A stretch of DNA of 64,000 bases. It comes from Aureispira sp. CCB-E. GTDB lineage: Bacteria; Bacteroidota; Bacteroidia; Chitinophagales; Saprospiraceae. The notes beneath the pieces are model-generated. The model saw only the letters and a list, made by a program, of their open reading frames with translations. It was not told the origin of the DNA and did no database searches. A program made the position numbers and the translations under genes. Shown here piece after piece: positions 17,260-25,996 of the stretch; within the stretch, counting starts at the first letter, position 1; every line of letters starts with the position of its first letter. The DNA lies in assembly GCF_031326345.1 (NCBI RefSeq), contig NZ_CP133671.1:5022001-5086000 (forward strand), in the 5' to 3' direction.

Positions 17260-17867
17260 TCCCAAAGACTTCCATGTATACCGACTCTTAGTCCTAAATC
17301 CAATGTAGTAGATTGATCTGAATTGTATCCAAACCGTGCAAAATATAAAATATAAACGCTTTCTTCTGCTCCTACTGCTATTTCTCCGACATACGTCATA
17401 AAAAAGGGATTGGGATATCTTTTATGGGCAGCCGACCGATCGTGTATATTTATCTTATTCCACTGAATCCCTCCTCCTACTTGCATAAAAAAGAAACCAT
17501 TTAGAGGAATTCTGAAATTTGCTAGAACTGGAAAGGAAACCGCACCGATCCCTTCATAACCTGCTAAGTCTAGGCTGAATGGAAAATACTTGACAGAAGC
17601 TTCTAATGAGAATAAAAAGGCTGTTTTTTTACCCAAAATAACTCCCGCACCCAAACCAGGCAATACATTAAATGCTTGTCCCATATTTTTAGGAGTCCCA
17701 TCTACTGTTTTGAGAGGTTCTTGATACCAATGGTACATATTATAATCAATGAATAGCATTGGACGGATGAGAAACCTAGCTTCACTATTGAGTGTTGAGT
17801 GACTTTGAGCTGACACAAAGGTGTTGACACTAATTAAAAGCGCAAGAATTAGGAAATACTGTTTCAT
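17256..17867 (-). CDS. Outer-membrane beta-barrel-like protein
   Basis: I place the start at the ATG at 17867, because the 203-residue product then begins with a standard signal peptide (MKQYFLILALLISV ending FVSAQ); a longer frame upstream adds 31 residues that would block it. The mature part alternates hydrophobic and polar residues and is rich in Gly and aromatics, and ends GLRVGIHGSLWD, consistent with a small outer-membrane barrel. I do not recognise a named family. The stop codon sits inside the terminal palindrome of the adjacent repeat array. It faces the susD gene and follows two DUF6089 genes on the same strand. Confidence 0.75.
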   Translation of the reverse strand: MKQYFLILALLISVNTFVSAQSHSTLNSEARFLIRPMLFIDYNMYHWYQEPLKTVDGTPKNMGQAFNVLPGLGAGVILGKKTAFLFSLEASVKYFPFSLDLAGYEGIGAVSFPVLANFRIPLNGFFFMQVGGGIQWNKINIHDRSAAHKRYPNPFFMTYVGEIAVGAEESVYILYFARFGYNSDQSTTLDLGLRVGIHGSLWD

Positions 17868-18012
17868 AAAAAATTGTTTTATAGAGTATTGATTGATACT
17901 AGGGAAACAACCTTTTAGAAATATTGTTTGTTTTTTTATTATAAAAAACAAGAACTTCATTAATTATAAAAAATTGTAAAACAACATTTTGCAACTAATT
18001 TCACAACTATAC

Positions 18013-18864
18013 CTAAAACCATTTATTAATTTTATACTGCATCTTTTTCCGTTTGTACGCTTTTTTCCCATACAATCCAAAGGATATCCGAATTCCAAAA
18101 GTAAGATAACTATCTTTATTGTTAGAATTCCCTCGGCGTGTTCCTGTCAAATGATCGGCAACTACTCCTGTGTATTCTTCCGTTCTGTTTGATAATGCTA
18201 CTGCTAACTGGCTACTATTCATTAATGTTTTTTTAGGCAAATAGATCGTGCTCACATCATCTAAGTAATCTGTTGTTGTAAATCGATATCCGATTTCCAA
18301 AGCGATGTTTAATCGACCACCAATAGAATACTTTAAACCTAATAATACAGGAACAGCGAACTCTACCAAGCTATATTTAGAAGGATAGCCCTCTAAGCCT
18401 TGACCTTCTGTTCCAATCGCTTGTAGCGCAACCCACTCGCCTTCGTACTTTGTGGTTGGATTGAAGACAATAACACCTATTCCAATACCAATATAAGGTG
18501 CCAGTATTTGCTTAGATTTTTTAGGATAAAATGGTAGTATATTAAACTCAGGAATTAAGGAAAATTCCATCAAATCCGACTTAAAGCTGAGATTTCGCTC
18601 GCGAATATTGTTGTGTTTTGAGGAACGGTCCTTGGCTTCTAAGGTTCCTTTTATAAAACTTAAAGTAACGGCTAAGTGAGGATGAGGATTGTAACGAAAA
18701 AAGCCTCCAAAGGCAGCATTGGTATTAGACAAAATATCTCCTTCGTTAACATCTCCATTAAAACTTAAGGCTCCTCCAAAGCCTCCTAACTCTACAAATT
18801 GAGCTTTTGTAGTAGACAGGCAACAAAAACAGCTTGTGAGGAGGAGAATAATTAGCTTATACAT
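18013..18864 (-). CDS. DUF6089/PorG-like outer-membrane protein
   Basis: This 283-residue protein has a signal peptide with a cysteine-rich end (LLLTSCFCCLSTTKAQ). The pattern FVELGGFGGALSFNGDV, FFRYNPHPHLAVTLSF, NIRERNLSFKSDLMEFSL and YIGIGIGVIVFNP is typical of DUF6089 proteins, the group that includes the T9SS component PorG. It is a paralogue of the next gene (18980-20095): the same motifs appear in the same order. It ends in a basic tail (KKAYKRKKMQY). It may serve T9SS or may be a general outer-membrane barrel. Confidence 0.82.
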   Translation of the reverse strand: MYKLIILLLTSCFCCLSTTKAQFVELGGFGGALSFNGDVNEGDILSNTNAAFGGFFRYNPHPHLAVTLSFIKGTLEAKDRSSKHNNIRERNLSFKSDLMEFSLIPEFNILPFYPKKSKQILAPYIGIGIGVIVFNPTTKYEGEWVALQAIGTEGQGLEGYPSKYSLVEFAVPVLLGLKYSIGGRLNIALEIGYRFTTTDYLDDVSTIYLPKKTLMNSSQLAVALSNRTEEYTGVVADHLTGTRRGNSNNKDSYLTFGIRISFGLYGKKAYKRKKMQYKINKWF

Positions 18865-18870
18865 AAGAAA

Positions 18871-18955
18871 ATTTATGGATTATCAAATCAAAATAGTATG
18901 CTACAAAAGCAGACTATAAATACTGTATAGCAGTGTCTTTTGATAATCCATAAAT
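18871..18955 (-). repeat. 17-bp inverted repeat between two DUF6089 genes
   Basis: ATTTATGGATTATCAAA (18871-18887) is exactly complementary to 18939-18955, with 51 bases between, where a weaker inner stem (TGCTA/TAGCA) can also form. It lies between the stop of the upstream paralogue and the start of the downstream one and could be a terminator, an attenuator or an mRNA stabiliser. Confidence 0.65.
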
Positions 18956-18979
18956 CAATATATTGTATTGCTAAACAGA

Positions 18980-20095
18980 TTAAAACTGAGAGCTTTTACA
19001 TCCGGCTCTTCTCTTGCGACGTTTGCGGGCACCTACCAAACCGTTTTCAATAAAGTTGTAAGAAACAGTCACCATAGTAAACACATACCAATCGTTCAAT
19101 TTATCCCCTCTTACTAAGTTTCCTCCTCTAGCATTAATATACCCATTGTATTCTGTCACTGCTGCCTCTTCTTTTGAACCAGCAATTGCAGTATTAGGAT
19201 TATCTATATAAGGCGTAATGTAATTCAAAAACTCGCTTAGAGTCATTCCTTGAATATGCGTTGCTAACTCTGCATTTAAATTCGGATCACCTGCCAAAGC
19301 TCTTGCTTGCAATTCATCTAAAATAAAAGAATAACTCTTATCCGCAAATAACTCTTGTGTCGACTTATCTCCATATTGTCCTGCCAAATAAGGCGTTTGA
19401 TCATAAAACGGCTCTCCTGTTAAAGCATTTACAGGATATGTTTGACCAACATCATCCAAATAATCTGTAAACGTTGGACGGAATCCTACTTCAAAGCCGA
19501 TGCTAATATTACTATTAACAGCATATTTAATCCCTAGTCCCATTGGAATAGATATTTGCGTTCTAGCATAAGGCGATCTATTGGAAAATGTAGAACTTCC
19601 CTGTCCTTCTGTGTTTATTTCTTGCAAAAATACCCGTTGACCGTCTAAGTTTGGATCAAAATGTGTCGTATAAGGATTAAAGTTAAACACACCTATTCCT
19701 ACAAAAACATAAGGTGAAAACATTTTCTCATGTCCTCTAGGCTGAAATCCCATTAGGTTTGCTTCCGCAATCAAAGAACCTTCAAAAAGATGTGAGTTAA
19801 AACTTAAATTTCGAATTCTATTTCTAAAATCAGGCGAATCGGCATCACTTCCAGAAATAGATCCCAATGCCAACTGCAAACGTACGCTAAAAAATGGACC
19901 AACATTATATCGACCAAACAACGCACCACCAAAATGCATGTGCTTAAAATCAAAAATTGAATTGGTCAATTCGCCAGAATAGTTCATAACACCACCACCT
20001 AGACCAACTTCAAAGTAGTTATGTCCCCAATTAAATTGAGCTTTAGTTAAAAATGGGGCACACACAACTGCAACAATCAACAATATTCTTTTCAT
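18980..20095 (-). CDS. DUF6089/PorG-like outer-membrane protein, longer paralogue
   Basis: At 371 residues this is a longer relative of the next gene downstream. It has a signal peptide ending FLTKAQ, then FEVGLGGGVMNYSGEL, FGRYNVGPFFSVRLQL, RIRNLSFNSHLFEGSL and YVFVGIGVFNFNP, which are the DUF6089 marks. An insertion of about 90 residues near 240-330, absent from the shorter copy, makes up the length difference. The end is basic (GARKRRKRRAGC). T9SS PorG is the best-known member of this family; whether this copy serves T9SS is an inference. Confidence 0.82.
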   Translation of the reverse strand: MKRILLIVAVVCAPFLTKAQFNWGHNYFEVGLGGGVMNYSGELTNSIFDFKHMHFGGALFGRYNVGPFFSVRLQLALGSISGSDADSPDFRNRIRNLSFNSHLFEGSLIAEANLMGFQPRGHEKMFSPYVFVGIGVFNFNPYTTHFDPNLDGQRVFLQEINTEGQGSSTFSNRSPYARTQISIPMGLGIKYAVNSNISIGFEVGFRPTFTDYLDDVGQTYPVNALTGEPFYDQTPYLAGQYGDKSTQELFADKSYSFILDELQARALAGDPNLNAELATHIQGMTLSEFLNYITPYIDNPNTAIAGSKEEAAVTEYNGYINARGGNLVRGDKLNDWYVFTMVTVSYNFIENGLVGARKRRKRRAGCKSSQF

Positions 20096-20359
20096 AGTAA
20101 CAATTTAATACGATATCTGAAAGGTATTTTAGCTTGGAGTGGTCTTCCTTTTGGATGTTTTTTGAATAGTAACGAACAAGCACTCCCAAATATTATAAAC
20201 CACTCTAACGAACTAAGTAATCTGTTTTAATTAAAAATACATTTTTAAAAGAAATTTTCAAAAGAAGATTCGCTTTATACCCCTTATAACAATGGCTTTT
20301 TACAAAAAAAGTAGAATACACATAAAATATACTGTCGTTTCCTTTCTCCCTCTAATTTA

Positions 20360-21259
20360 TCAAGGAACATAAATGGTATCACGATCATAAGACAAGAAGG
20401 TGAATATTCCTGTTCCTCCTGTGATATTAGACTGTATAGCCGCAGGCTGACCAAAAGGACTATTATTGGCTCCTTGAGCATCTCGAACCGACTCTAAGTA
20501 ATCGTGGTAATGCTTCTCTAAATGATAAATAGTTCCAATTAATGTATCTCCCGATTCAAAACGATAATTGGAGGCTGTAGTTACAACATTGCCATTAAAA
20601 ATACCACCATCATCTAATACTCGATCAAATCTTGGTTTTCGACCTACAGGAATAGGCAAAAGCCCTTCTCCCTTTTTGGTTAACGAAGTTTCATGCAATA
20701 CCAAACGATAATAATTTTCTGTATTAGGGTCGTCTTCTGTTGTTAATAAAGCATATGCTTTTCCTGAGTTATTAAACTCTGTCTTAAAATCTAAAATAGG
20801 TGATGGAGGCAAAAATTGGGTGGTTGCCGTAGCATAACGATTGCTAATGGTATCCCATACTTCTACGGTAAATGGTTGGGTGTAATCCAATGGACACAAT
20901 GAAGTAGAACCATAATTAAAAAATCGAGTTGAATCTGGACTTAAATAAGGCAAAAAGCCATAAGGAATAATATCGTCTACGTCACAATTGTCATTAAAAA
21001 AGAAAGCCTCATTTAGCGTGTCTTTTATTCCTCCATGTGTTATAACAACAATTGCTTTTCGAACAAATGGACAGGCTTTCAAATCATCAAAATAGTCCTT
21101 GGTTTCTGTCAATAACAATCGATAAGGTTGTCCAGCTTCCAAATAACACTCAATGACCAATTTCTTTTCTATTGGTGGCAATTCTACTTCAACAACTGTC
21201 TCCATATCTTCGCAAGCAATCAATACAAGAAAAAGCGACAAACAGACTAAATAACGCAT
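20360..21259 (-). CDS. DUF4249 lipoprotein
   Basis: A 299-residue lipoprotein with lipobox LVLIAC near residue 16, followed by the DUF4249 start (VELPPIEKKLVIECYLEAGQPYRLLLTET). DUF4249 lipoproteins in Bacteroidota are usually encoded right after a TonB-dependent receptor and are thought to act with it, much as SusD does with SusC. Here the receptor lies upstream on the same strand (23517-25850), but two small genes and an IS110 element stand between. The protein is otherwise complete. Confidence 0.88.
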   Translation of the reverse strand: MRYLVCLSLFLVLIACEDMETVVEVELPPIEKKLVIECYLEAGQPYRLLLTETKDYFDDLKACPFVRKAIVVITHGGIKDTLNEAFFFNDNCDVDDIIPYGFLPYLSPDSTRFFNYGSTSLCPLDYTQPFTVEVWDTISNRYATATTQFLPPSPILDFKTEFNNSGKAYALLTTEDDPNTENYYRLVLHETSLTKKGEGLLPIPVGRKPRFDRVLDDGGIFNGNVVTTASNYRFESGDTLIGTIYHLEKHYHDYLESVRDAQGANNSPFGQPAAIQSNITGGTGIFTFLSYDRDTIYVP

Positions 21260-21316
21260 TCTTTAATAATTGTTGTAATAAAATTTAATTGGTTATACTT
21301 GCTATTTATCTCGCAA

Positions 21317-21520
21317 CTATAACTCCTCTAACAGTTTTTCTAACTCTTCAATAGAAGCTTGAATTTCTTCTCTTTTGGCTTCTATAATCTCTGTCTCCGT
21401 TTCTAAAGCAATGATTTTTCTTTTTACATCATCTGATAGTGCGTCTGGAGACTCATTGGCACTCGTACAGCTTATGATAGAAAAGGTAGAAAAACATCCT
21501 AACAAGATAGCTTTTTTCAT
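21317..21520 (-). CDS. Small lipoprotein with coiled-coil tail
   Basis: A 67-residue protein with a lipoprotein signal (lipobox FSIISC, cysteine at about 18). From about 35 on, the sequence is a regular charged heptad-like helix (IIALETETEIIEAKREEIQ, then EELEKLLEEL), so a short coiled coil anchored to a membrane is likely. It lies 57 bases upstream of the DUF4249 gene. The IS110 left end is about 55 bases upstream of its start, so its promoter may have been displaced. No named family. Confidence 0.65.
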   Translation of the reverse strand: MKKAILLGCFSTFSIISCTSANESPDALSDDVKRKIIALETETEIIEAKREEIQASIEELEKLLEEL

Positions 21521-21616
21521 ATTTTTTGTGCAATTTATACCAACCTTTAGTATTAAACATTATCGTACATTAAAACTGTAAACAAAAAAGTGAAAAAAAA
21601 GTATAAATACAAGAAA

Positions 21617-21786
21617 GTAGTGTGAAAAAGGTAGAAAACATTATGGTATAAAATACCGATCGTGATATTTAACCCCACACTACACTATAAAAATCGGACA
21701 GTTCTTTGGAGCAATTTGTTTAAAACAGAAAAAGACTCTGTGTAACGATGATGATTCTTTTTTTTCATTTTAAAAAATAGATCCCA
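21617..21786 (+). ncRNA. Candidate IS110 bridge RNA region
   Basis: IS110-group elements make a structured RNA from the DNA upstream of the transposase; it pairs with both target and donor DNA. Here GTAGTGTG (21617-21624) pairs perfectly with CACACTAC (21676-21683), enclosing a hairpin GGTAT-aaa-ATACC (21645-21657), and a further small stem ACAGA/TCTGT lies at 21725-21741. A structured left-end region of this size fits a bridge RNA. The RNA ends and the guide loops are not established. Confidence 0.45.
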
Positions 21787-22770
21787 ATGAGTACTTATAC
21801 AACTATTATTGGAATTGATGTCAGTAAAAATGTTTTAGATATTAACGAATTAACAAATTCAAATAACAAAAGTTATTCAATTAAAAATACAAATCTAGAA
21901 ATAAGGATATGGTTATCTAAGATAAAAACAAAAAATACTTTATTTGTCTTAGAACCGACTGGCTGTTACAGTCAACGAGTCTTATACTTTTTAAGAAATT
22001 TAAGTTTCGACGTATCCCTTGTTAATCCTAGTCAAAGCCATAATTTCATGCAAGTACTAGGTATCACTAATAAAAATGATGTACAAGCAGCCAAAGCATT
22101 AGCTTTGATGGGACAACGTTTAGACTTGCCTTTATACAACCATCGAACAGATGATATGGAAAACCGAAAACAACTTTTGACAACGATAAGTGGCTTAAAA
22201 AAGCAACGTCAAATGCTAAAAAATCAACTGCATGCTTTTAATCACCAAATTGTATTTGCGACTAAAGCTGTAGAATCATTAAAAACAATTTTACAAACCG
22301 TAGAGATTGAAATTCAAGAACTAGAAGAGCAATTAAATACGCTTGATGATGAGGAGATAGAACATCAACTGGAATTGATGCAATCAGTTGTTGGGATTGG
22401 ATCTAAAACAGCACAGGCATTAATCTGTGCAACAGGAGGTATACAAAATTTCAAGCAACCACAGCAACTAGCTAAGTTTCTAGGTCTTGCTCCTTCTTCT
22501 CATATTTCTGGATCTTCTGTTTATAAAAAAGGAGGAATAACAAAAAAAGGAAACGCAGAAGTTCGAGCATGCTTATATATGGCTACCCGAAGTGCTAGGA
22601 AATATAATAAAAGTTGTAAAGATTTATACGATCGTTTGCGAAGCATCGGAAAATGCCACAAGGTTGCTGCTGTTGCTGTTATGCATAAACTTGTCAAACA
22701 GGTTTTTGGCGTTGTCAAATCTGGTAATCCTTTTGATAACCAGTATTATTTAAAATTTAATGTAAATTAA
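21787..22770 (+). CDS. IS110-family transposase (recombinase)
   Basis: This 327-residue protein has the IS110 layout: an N-terminal RuvC-like DEDD domain with D11 (GIDVSK), E55 (LEPTG) and D97 (KNDVQ), a coiled-coil linker rich in Gln/Glu at about 125-195, and a C-terminal Tnp_20 domain with VVGIGSKTA and GLAPSSHISGSS, where S240 is the likely nucleophile. The fourth acidic residue, normally three positions after D97, reads as alanine (A100), so activity is uncertain. The frame is intact. It starts at the ATG at 21787; the stop codon abuts the right inverted repeat. Confidence 0.93.
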   Translation: MSTYTTIIGIDVSKNVLDINELTNSNNKSYSIKNTNLEIRIWLSKIKTKNTLFVLEPTGCYSQRVLYFLRNLSFDVSLVNPSQSHNFMQVLGITNKNDVQAAKALALMGQRLDLPLYNHRTDDMENRKQLLTTISGLKKQRQMLKNQLHAFNHQIVFATKAVESLKTILQTVEIEIQELEEQLNTLDDEEIEHQLELMQSVVGIGSKTAQALICATGGIQNFKQPQQLAKFLGLAPSSHISGSSVYKKGGITKKGNAEVRACLYMATRSARKYNKSCKDLYDRLRSIGKCHKVAAVAVMHKLVKQVFGVVKSGNPFDNQYYLKFNVN

Positions 22771-22873
22771 TCACTTTTTTGTTTGCATATATACACAGTT
22801 CATCACGAATGAAATGGTATGCCTACAAAAACATCCTGCTTTTTCAACTATACAACTCTATTCGTGTTCATGT

Positions 22874-23281
22874 CTATTGGTTTCTTATCAACATATTTTC
22901 CAAAGCTTTTGCTTTTGATTCTATCATATCAATTCTAGCCATTCGTATGACATACTCTCGTTCAGAAATTTTATTTTCTTTCCTTTTCTGAGATAAACTA
23001 TCTTTTGCCAATGCTATTTTGTCTTTTGCTTTGCCAACAACCATTTCTCCATTTTGTATAGAAACTTTTATGGCTTCTTTTTTTTCTATATTCCTAGCTT
23101 TAACATACGCCATGCGATCCCGCACCGCGCTTTTTTCTTGAACTCCTGTTGTTTTTATCAGTCGATCAACTCCCGCCGTTTGAGTTGCCTCTTCCTTTAA
23201 ATTATTGATTGTGCCGCCTTGACCTGCTGCAATATGGCTTAAAATAAAAAGCCCTCCCAATATGTTTAGTAAATATTTCAT
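22874..23281 (-). CDS. Hypothetical secreted helical protein
   Basis: I take the ATG at 23281 as start because it gives a signal peptide (MKYLLNILGGLFILS ending AAGQ); two further ATGs lie up to 12 bases upstream. The mature protein of about 115 residues is highly charged and helical (KARNIEKKEAIKVSI, KAKDKIALAKDSLSQKRKE), likely periplasmic. I do not recognise a family. It follows the TonB receptor gene by 236 bases on the same strand and lies before the IS110 insertion. Confidence 0.65.
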   Translation of the reverse strand: MKYLLNILGGLFILSHIAAGQGGTINNLKEEATQTAGVDRLIKTTGVQEKSAVRDRMAYVKARNIEKKEAIKVSIQNGEMVVGKAKDKIALAKDSLSQKRKENKISEREYVIRMARIDMIESKAKALENMLIRNQ

Positions 23282-23355
23282 ACTTAGCATCATTTGTTGT
23301 TAGATAAAGTTTCACACGACAAATATCTGCTATTTTCACGCTATAAAGTGACTGT

Positions 23356-23386
23356 TTTTTGCCAAAAAAGGCACATTTTTGCCAAA
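23356..23386 (-). promoter_or_regulatory. Paired direct repeats upstream of a secreted-protein gene
   Basis: TTTTTGCCAAA occurs at 23356-23366 and at 23376-23386, exactly 20 bp apart, 75-105 bases upstream of the gene that starts at 23281. The spacing of two helical turns suggests a regulator binding site, but AT-rich sequence makes chance possible. Confidence 0.3.
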
Positions 23387-23516
23387 CTTTTATTTCAAAC
23401 AAAAACCCAACAAACAAATAAGCAAGAACTAAAAATCAAATAAAACAAATAAAAAACAAACTCAACCACCAAATATCAGAATAAAAAACACAATAACTTT
23501 AAAGCCTTCTGATTGC

Positions 23517-25850
23517 TTACCATGTAAAATTCCAAGTTACGGTAGGAATAATAGGGAACAAAGAAACGGTTTTAGCTTCAAAGCGATCTGGTAACGTTGT
23601 TTGATTGCTCTGCCCTCTACCATTGGGATAAACCGCATCAATGTACATAAAAAACGCATTTCTTCGATTGTATACATTGTACACACTAAATGTCAAGTCG
23701 CTCTTAAAACGCTTTTTGCTCAATGGAAATAATTTCCAAACAATCCCAAAATCCATTCGATGATAAGCGGGCATTCTAAACGATCCTCTTTCTGTATAAA
23801 TAGGCACAAAGGAATAGGGATTAGAACCTACAATTCCAGATGACAAATAACGCCCAGCAGGCAAGGTAGTTGCATTTCCTGTTCCATAAACCCACGTAGC
23901 ACTTACTGTTAATGGGAATTTGGGACCTGTCCAAGGAATATCCCAAATAACAACAACCGAAATATCATGTCGTCTATCATGTTTGGGGTGAAACGGTTTT
24001 CCATTGTTGATTTCGGCAAATTCTCGCCACGTCCAAGACAACGAATAGCCAATCCAACCACGTATCATACCATTTTTCTTCTCCAAATAAAATTCACCTC
24101 CATAACTATAGCCTTTTCCAAATACAAACTCCTTATCCAATTCATCATTGATAAACAATTGCGCCCCGTCTCTAAAATCAATTTGACGCTGCATCCATTT
24201 ATAATATCCTTCTCCGCTTAGAAAAAAGTCCTTTCCTATCGCCCAAGAAAAACCCGCAGATACTAAATCTGATGATTGTGGTTGTACGTTTTTATTAGAA
24301 GGATACCAAACATCAGTTGGCAAGGATGCTCCCGAAGTCGAGACCAAATGAATATACTGTGTCATTCTAGCATAACTTGCCTTTAAAGATACGGTAGGGT
24401 GAACACTGTATTTGAGTGCTAATCGAGGTTCTGCTGCCCAGTAAAATTGCCCTGAATTATAAAAAGCACTCCAACGCAAACCTGTTAATAATTTAACCCG
24501 ACTTGAAATTGTCCAATCATCCGAAAAATAGGCACCAAATTCTCCTGATTGAAAATTACTTCCCGCCTCAAAGTTCAAATTATTTCCATTGCCTGCACTA
24601 AACCTCCCTACCGAAAATTGATGATAAATAGCATTCAAACCAAATTTGATCAAATGTTTTGTCGATGGAAACCAACTAAAATCTGTTTTCAAATTCATAT
24701 CCCGAATTCCAGATCCTAAGCTAACATCAAATTCGTCAAACTTATTCTTAATAGTATACAAATAATCCGAAAATGTAAAACTCGTATTGACAAATAGCTT
24801 GGAGGAAATCGTATGGTTCCAACGCAAAGTTCCTGCGGCATTCCCCCATTCAAAATTAAAATTGATCCCATCAGCAGCATACAAAAAAACATCTCGACCA
24901 AAATAACCACTTAAAAACAAACGATCTTTTTCACCCAAATCGTAGTTGGCTTTAAGATTAATATCATAAAAACTATAGTTGGGGATTTGCACCCAATCCT
25001 CATTATCTTTGTTCGCTTCGTTAAGAATAGACGTAAAAATATCTACGTACGTTCGGCGCCCTGAAACAATAAATGAACCTTTGTTTTTGACAAGTGGTCC
25101 TTCTATTGTCAAACGAGAAGAAATAAGTCCCAATCCTCCTGTTACGTGAAAATCTTTTCGGTTGCCTTCTCGCATACGAATATCAATTACAGACGATAGT
25201 TTTCCTCCATATTCTGAAGGGAAGCCCGCCTTAAATAATTTGACATTCTTAATCGCATCTGCATTAAACGTACTAAAGAAACCAAACAAATGACTTGGAT
25301 TGTAAATTGGAGCCTCGTCCAAAATAAAGTGATTTTGATCTGCGCCACCACCTCGAACAAATAAACCAGACGATCCTTCCGAACCAGATTGTACTCCTGG
25401 CTTCAACTGCAATACTTTAATGACATCAACTTCTCCAAATGCAGCAGCAATTTCCTTTGCCTCTTTGACAGAGACTTCATCCAATCCCATTTGCGTAGAA
25501 TTCACTTTTTCTTTGTTGGAATTTGCCTGAACGGTTACCTCTTTTATCTCCACTCCTTCGCTTAGTTCAAAGCTAAGGATCGTATCTTGGGACAAATAAA
25601 ATTGATGGATAACTGGCGTTAAACCAATATAAGAATAAGTAAGTCGTATGGTGTCTTGCGCCAATGTCAGCGAATAAAAACCGTACTCATTCGTAATGGT
25701 TCCTGTTGTCCCATCGCCTACATAAACATTAGCCCCAATCAAAGTTTCTCCACTAGAAGCATCTTTAAGGACACCACTTACAGTATGAGTTTGTCCCCAA
25801 ACAGCACCAACTAGTAAAAACAGAAACAGGCATATTGTATATCGTAACAT
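23517..25850 (-). CDS. TonB-dependent receptor with carboxypeptidase-regulatory-like domain
   Basis: This 777-residue outer-membrane receptor has a signal peptide (about 1-19), a carboxypeptidase-regulatory-like domain (about 20-105, HTVSGVLKDASSGETLIGAN), a plug (about 115-225) with RGGGADQNHFILDEAPIYNP and FPSEYGGKLSSVIDIRMREG, and a barrel ending in an aromatic residue (TVTWNFTW). This subtype usually pairs with a DUF4249 lipoprotein, and one lies downstream on the same strand at 20360-21259. It is not a SusC family member: it is shorter and lacks the SusC signature. The substrate is unknown. Confidence 0.94.
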   Translation of the reverse strand: MLRYTICLFLFLLVGAVWGQTHTVSGVLKDASSGETLIGANVYVGDGTTGTITNEYGFYSLTLAQDTIRLTYSYIGLTPVIHQFYLSQDTILSFELSEGVEIKEVTVQANSNKEKVNSTQMGLDEVSVKEAKEIAAAFGEVDVIKVLQLKPGVQSGSEGSSGLFVRGGGADQNHFILDEAPIYNPSHLFGFFSTFNADAIKNVKLFKAGFPSEYGGKLSSVIDIRMREGNRKDFHVTGGLGLISSRLTIEGPLVKNKGSFIVSGRRTYVDIFTSILNEANKDNEDWVQIPNYSFYDINLKANYDLGEKDRLFLSGYFGRDVFLYAADGINFNFEWGNAAGTLRWNHTISSKLFVNTSFTFSDYLYTIKNKFDEFDVSLGSGIRDMNLKTDFSWFPSTKHLIKFGLNAIYHQFSVGRFSAGNGNNLNFEAGSNFQSGEFGAYFSDDWTISSRVKLLTGLRWSAFYNSGQFYWAAEPRLALKYSVHPTVSLKASYARMTQYIHLVSTSGASLPTDVWYPSNKNVQPQSSDLVSAGFSWAIGKDFFLSGEGYYKWMQRQIDFRDGAQLFINDELDKEFVFGKGYSYGGEFYLEKKNGMIRGWIGYSLSWTWREFAEINNGKPFHPKHDRRHDISVVVIWDIPWTGPKFPLTVSATWVYGTGNATTLPAGRYLSSGIVGSNPYSFVPIYTERGSFRMPAYHRMDFGIVWKLFPLSKKRFKSDLTFSVYNVYNRRNAFFMYIDAVYPNGRGQSNQTTLPDRFEAKTVSLFPIIPTVTWNFTW

Positions 25851-25926
25851 TCTGAAATAATAATTATCAATCGTAAATATGTTATAAGCTCACGAACCAA
25901 TCATTTAGCCAATTATAATTGCTAGG

Positions 25927-25969
25927 AAAAAAGAAGCGAGAAATCAACTTTCAAGTCAAAATCTCGCTT
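25927..25969 (-). terminator. Terminator after the PUR-family gene
   Basis: On the minus strand AAGCGAGA (25962-25969) pairs with TCTCGCTT (25934-25941), followed by a run of T residues (25927-25932 as A on the plus strand). It closes the gene that ends at 25997. Confidence 0.78.
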
Positions 25970-25996
25970 TTCTTTATTTTAGAAACCTACAATAGC

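Larger units (their letters stand above)
21580..22784 (+). mobile_element. IS110-family insertion sequence
   Basis: The element has one transposase gene and a 14-bp perfect inverted repeat: AAACAAAAAAGTGA at 21580-21593 and its complement at 22771-22784, starting right after the transposase stop. The true ends may extend several bases beyond these arms, as ACAGTT occurs outside both of them. About 190 bases of non-coding DNA lie between the left arm and the transposase, the usual place for an IS110-group bridge RNA. No target duplication was seen, as expected for the family. It sits between two small genes of a minus-strand envelope locus. Confidence 0.75.

Noticed and set aside
16936-17275. 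Several short open frames in the tandem array, on both strands
   Set aside because: They arise because the 84-bp unit is a multiple of three; the proteins are simple repeats of lysine-rich or serine-rich strings, the 83-base unit breaks phase, and the DNA shows structure rather than codon bias.
17256-17960. Longer version of the beta-barrel gene starting at 17960
   Set aside because: The extra 31 residues would precede a standard signal peptide at the ATG at 17867.
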